From CAZLMW01 sp964560875 (GTDB lineage: Bacteria > Myxococcota_A > UBA9042): a stretch of DNA of 64,000 bases. The translations under genes were made by a program, and so were the position numbers. The stretch covers positions 35,976 through 99,975 of the forward strand of contig CAZLMW010000007.1 in the NCBI GenBank assembly GCA_964560875.1, written 5' to 3'. This document shows, piece by piece, positions 61,333 to 64,000 of the stretch (position 1 is the first letter of the stretch; every line of letters starts with the position of its first letter). Below the pieces are notes generated by a model, which saw nothing but the letters and a program-made list of their open reading frames with translations, was not told the origin of the DNA and ran no database searches.

Positions 61333-63339
61333 ATGAGCATTCGCGCCAAGCTCCTGCTGGCCTTTTCTGCGATGGCGCTGTTGGCCGTCGGCGGCATGGC
61401 TTTTGCTGGCAAGACCATCTTCGAAGAGCGCGCGGTCGACCATGCGCGCGACACGTTCGAAGAGGCGCGGGGCCAGGTCGGAAAGACGCTGGCGCTGCGC
61501 TACGAGGCGTTCCAGGCGGTCTCGGACCTGTCCTACGTGCTGCCCGTGATGCGCCAGGTCACCGCGGGCGCCACCGACGCGTCCGATTTTGGCTTGGGCG
61601 ACGAGGAAGACGACGCCGACAACCTCAAGACGCTGCACGCCAACCTCGTGGACGCCAACTGGGGATGGGCTGAAAAGGGCGCCAAGGGGTTCTTCGGCGT
61701 CGCCGACTACAAGGGCCGGCTGCTCTTCGCCAGCGAAAACAAGTTGGCATGGGGCGGCGACACCAAGAAGCTGGCCGCGGTTGGCAGGGCCTTTTCGGAG
61801 GGCACCGGAAACGCGGGCTCGATGGTGGTGGCGTCCGACGACCCGGTTCTCGTCGAGTCGGGGCTGGTCGGCAAGGGCACGAAGAAGGGGCTGTATGTTG
61901 TCTTCGCTCGGGCCACCGTGCTCGGTGGGGAGCCGCGCGCGGTCTTCATCCAGGGATGGGAAGCCGCCAAGCTGCTCGACGACTTGAAGATCGCAGATCG
62001 CGCGGCGCAATTGGCTTTGATGGCCGCCGACGGCAGTCACATCGGCAAGATCAAAGACACCCTCATCGACACCGCCAAGACGCTGGAAGAAGGACAACAG
62101 CGGCTGTTCACCGACAAGAGCCGATGGCTTGTCCAGCGGGTCGCGCTCAACGATTTCGCGGGCAAACGCAAGATCGCCGACCTCGTGCTCGGCTATGACC
62201 TCGATCAGCGGTTGGCGACGCTGTTGGAAGGTGTAGGCGTCCTCGCCGCGGTTGCTGCGGCCTTGCTCGTATTCGCGTTGTTCGTCGCGTTCTTCTTGGC
62301 GTCGCGCATCTCTCGGCCGATCCGCGAGCTCTCCTCAGCCGCGGACCAGGTCGCCGATGGTGACCTCGACGTGAAGGTTCAGATCGCGTCCAAAGACGAG
62401 ATCGGCAACCTCGGCGCGTCGTTCAATCGCATGACGGAAGGCCTGCGCGAGCGCGACCGGATCAAGAAGACGTTCAAGCGCTACGTCGCCCCCGACGTCG
62501 TCGAATACCTGCTCGAAAACCCCGAAGCGAGCGAACCCGGCGGTCAACGTCGCAAGCTCACGATGCTCTTTTCAGACCTGGCGGGGTTCACCTCGATCTC
62601 CGAAGACCGCGAACCCGAAGAGGTCGTTTCGGTCCTCAACCGCTACCTCGGCATGGTCTCCGAACGCCTCGTCGCGCGGGGAGGCACCCTCGACAAGTAC
62701 ATGGGCGACGGCGTCATGGCCTTCTTCGGCGCGCCGGTACCCCGCCGTTTCGACGCCCTCGGCGGCTGCCTCGCCGCGTTGGATCACATCTCCGTCATCG
62801 CCGAGCTCAACCGAGACCTCGCCGGCAGCGGCCTACCCGAGCTCAAAGTCCGAGTCGGGCTGCACCGCGGCGACGTGATCGTCGGCAACATCGGCGGCGA
62901 GCAAGCGCAGGACTACACGGTCATCGGCGACGCGGTGAACCTCGCGGCCCGGCTCGAACCGGTCAACAAGGTCTACGGAACGGCTGTCATGGCTTCCGAA
63001 GACGTCTGGACCGAGGTCAGCGGCAGGCTCGAGGGCCGCGAAATCGACGCGGTGCGGGTCAAGGGCAAACAACGCCCGGTGCGCATCTTCGAGGTGCTTG
63101 GCGAGCCCGGGTTCCTCGCGTCAAACCCCGAAAAGGCGCGATGCGTCGAGGCGTTCTCCGAAGGGCTTACGCTGTACCGCGAGATGAAATTCAGCGACGC
63201 GCTCGGCCGCTTCGAAGCGGCGCTCGAGGTGTGCCCTGATGATGGGCCGACCACGGTCTTCATCGGGCGTTGCAGGGACTCGATCGCCAACCCGCCGCAA
63301 GGTGAGTGGTCCGGCGTCTGGACGATGACGAGCAAGTAG
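61333..63339 (+). CDS. Membrane-bound class III adenylate/guanylate cyclase
   Basis: 668 residues. An N-terminal helix (LLLAFSAMALLAVGGMAFAG), a periplasmic sensor of about 270 residues resembling a Cache-type domain, a second helix (near 295-325) and a HAMP domain (SRPIRELSSAADQVADGDLD) precede the class III cyclase. That domain has both metal-site regions, LFSDLAGFTSISE and KYMGDGVMAFFG, and the transition-state region VIGDAVNLAARLE. The enzyme should make cAMP (or cGMP) in response to a periplasmic cue. A short TPR-like tail ends the chain. Confidence 0.9.
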   Translation: MSIRAKLLLAFSAMALLAVGGMAFAGKTIFEERAVDHARDTFEEARGQVGKTLALRYEAFQAVSDLSYVLPVMRQVTAGATDASDFGLGDEEDDADNLKTLHANLVDANWGWAEKGAKGFFGVADYKGRLLFASENKLAWGGDTKKLAAVGRAFSEGTGNAGSMVVASDDPVLVESGLVGKGTKKGLYVVFARATVLGGEPRAVFIQGWEAAKLLDDLKIADRAAQLALMAADGSHIGKIKDTLIDTAKTLEEGQQRLFTDKSRWLVQRVALNDFAGKRKIADLVLGYDLDQRLATLLEGVGVLAAVAAALLVFALFVAFFLASRISRPIRELSSAADQVADGDLDVKVQIASKDEIGNLGASFNRMTEGLRERDRIKKTFKRYVAPDVVEYLLENPEASEPGGQRRKLTMLFSDLAGFTSISEDREPEEVVSVLNRYLGMVSERLVARGGTLDKYMGDGVMAFFGAPVPRRFDALGGCLAALDHISVIAELNRDLAGSGLPELKVRVGLHRGDVIVGNIGGEQAQDYTVIGDAVNLAARLEPVNKVYGTAVMASEDVWTEVSGRLEGREIDAVRVKGKQRPVRIFEVLGEPGFLASNPEKARCVEAFSEGLTLYREMKFSDALGRFEAALEVCPDDGPTTVFIGRCRDSIANPPQGEWSGVWTMTSK

Positions 63340-63342
63340 CAC

Positions 63343-63503
63343 CAAGGGGAAAGGACCCAACAGGGGAAGGCATTTTTTGATCTGCTTGGCGGTTGTTGGT
63401 TGCCGACTTCGCGTCTTCGGGAGAGGACAGACTGCCTTCCCCTGATCGGTCCTCTCCCCCTGGACCCCCTCTCCCCGTTTACCCCAACCGCCTGTTTTTG
63501 TGG
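63343..63503 (-). repeat. Dispersed inverted-repeat element, copy 2 (inverted)
   Basis: On the minus strand this reads in the same order as copy 1 at 3261-3424. The head CCACAAAAACAGGCGGTTGG and the left arm run to GGCAGTCTGTCC (63503 down to 63425). A 47-bp spacer follows (63424-63378), then the right arm (63377-63343). The arms match copy 1 nearly base for base. The spacer is the same length but shows no similarity. Confidence 0.7.
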
Positions 63504-63939
63504 GGTTCTCGTGGAATCTACACGGCGTCTTTGGGCGCGATCGTCTCCCGGGGCCGCCCACGGGGGCGTGAGCGTTTTCTGACCGGAATCTCACGGACGA
63601 TGGGTTTGCCGCGCCAGGGCGTCCGCGGGGCCATTTTTTAGGGCCATATGCCCCCAGGTGGCTCGTAGAAGCTCCTGGAGCCGTTTTGATGGGGGGGCAG
63701 CACATCAATAGCTTCGAGCCATGATCGGCCCGTAGACACGATTCTACCGGCTGATGGCCGTTTACGACCTTCCGCGCCACCCCGCCCTCCGAGCTCCGAC
63801 AATCCGCCATCCGCCATTTCCGAGTCCGCCATCGGCCGCGGCCGCCGACTCCGTCTCCGAGACCAACCGGCGCGTCGCGACAGCGGCGTGCTCAGGCGCC
63901 ATCACTGACCGCGAGCCAAAGGCTCTTCGCTGCCAAAAG

Positions 63940-64000
63940 AACCACAAAAACAGGCGGTTGGGGCAAACGGGGATGGGGGTCCAAGGGGGAAGGACCGATC
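63940..64000 (+). repeat. Dispersed inverted-repeat element, copy 3 (cut by window end)
   Basis: The head ACCACAAAAACAGGCGGTTG and the first part of the left arm (GGACCGATC) match copies 1 and 2. The rest lies beyond the window. Confidence 0.7.

Larger units (their letters stand above)
63340..64000. other. Repeat-bearing intergenic region at window edge
   Basis: 661 bp without a credible gene. It holds the inverted-repeat elements described separately. The sequence between them (63504-63939) has scattered short ORFs on both strands with no recognisable product. Confidence 0.5.

Overview
The window is high-GC DNA from a Gram-negative bacterium with many lipoproteins and outer-membrane proteins. 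The gene content fits the Myxococcota / former Deltaproteobacteria. Supporting marks are two giant lipoproteins built from CDDGNxCT-type cysteine repeats, an FHA-sigma54 activator, PilZ and TPR proteins with long proline-rich linkers, a DUF6178-like protein, and Ser/Thr-kinase-like receptors joined to alanine-rich coiled coils. No rRNA or tRNA gene was recognised. The taxonomic placement is inference from this content.

Layout. 0-4 kb: a pseudokinase running off the left edge, a lipoprotein, and an intergenic block with an inverted-repeat element plus a 40-bp tandem array. 3.5-9.7 kb: the replication-origin neighbourhood, with rpmH-rnpA-yidD-yidC-jag leftward, dnaA rightward, and DnaA-box-like sites on both sides of dnaA. 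The downstream spacer is the best oriC candidate. 9.7-16.3 kb: trxB, murI, a matrixin-like protease, efp and two low-complexity proteins. 16.3-20 kb: rluD-type pseudouridine synthase and an O-antigen-ligase-like/TPR fusion, leftward. 20.4-23.3 kb: a small protein coupled to an FHA-sigma54 activator, an exported protein, and a sigma54-promoter-plus-terminator unit that looks like a small RNA gene. 23.4-31.5 kb: an ArnT-like glycosyltransferase, a second pseudokinase, an SCP2-like/DUF6178-like pair and an MBL-fold hydrolase. 31.9-38.1 kb: a beta-helix remnant, xerC/D, a beta-barrel, a structured non-coding spacer, a HEAT-repeat protein and a small exported protein. 38.3-43.1 kb: the first giant Cys-repeat lipoprotein. 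43.3-48.8 kb (leftward): an AONS-GNAT fusion, a soluble hybrid histidine kinase, and a DUF3179 lipoprotein. 49-57.6 kb: PilZ protein, CPBP protease, GHMP-kinase-like protein, the second Cys-repeat lipoprotein and a second metalloprotease. 57.5-59.6 kb: ftsE-ftsX plus a coupled micro-ORF. 59.9-63.3 kb: an outer-membrane protein with a strong terminator and a class III cyclase. The right edge carries further copies of the inverted-repeat element.

Headline. The DUF3179 gene (43350-44303, minus) is interrupted by one in-frame UGA. It falls exactly where this family has the first Cys of its Y-C-P-x-C motif, giving Y-Sec-P-V-C. Fourteen nucleotides after the UGA is a hairpin whose 7-nt loop contains GGUCU, the loop motif of the E. 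coli fdhF SECIS. I read it as a selenoprotein of a family I do not recall on standard bacterial selenoprotein lists, and ordinary gene callers would split it into two ORFs. Secondary leads are the AONS-GNAT enzyme translationally coupled to a hybrid histidine kinase (a CqsA/CqsS-like arrangement with a soluble sensor), the sigma54-controlled small RNA candidate, and the inverted-repeat element with constant-length but unrelated loop sequence.
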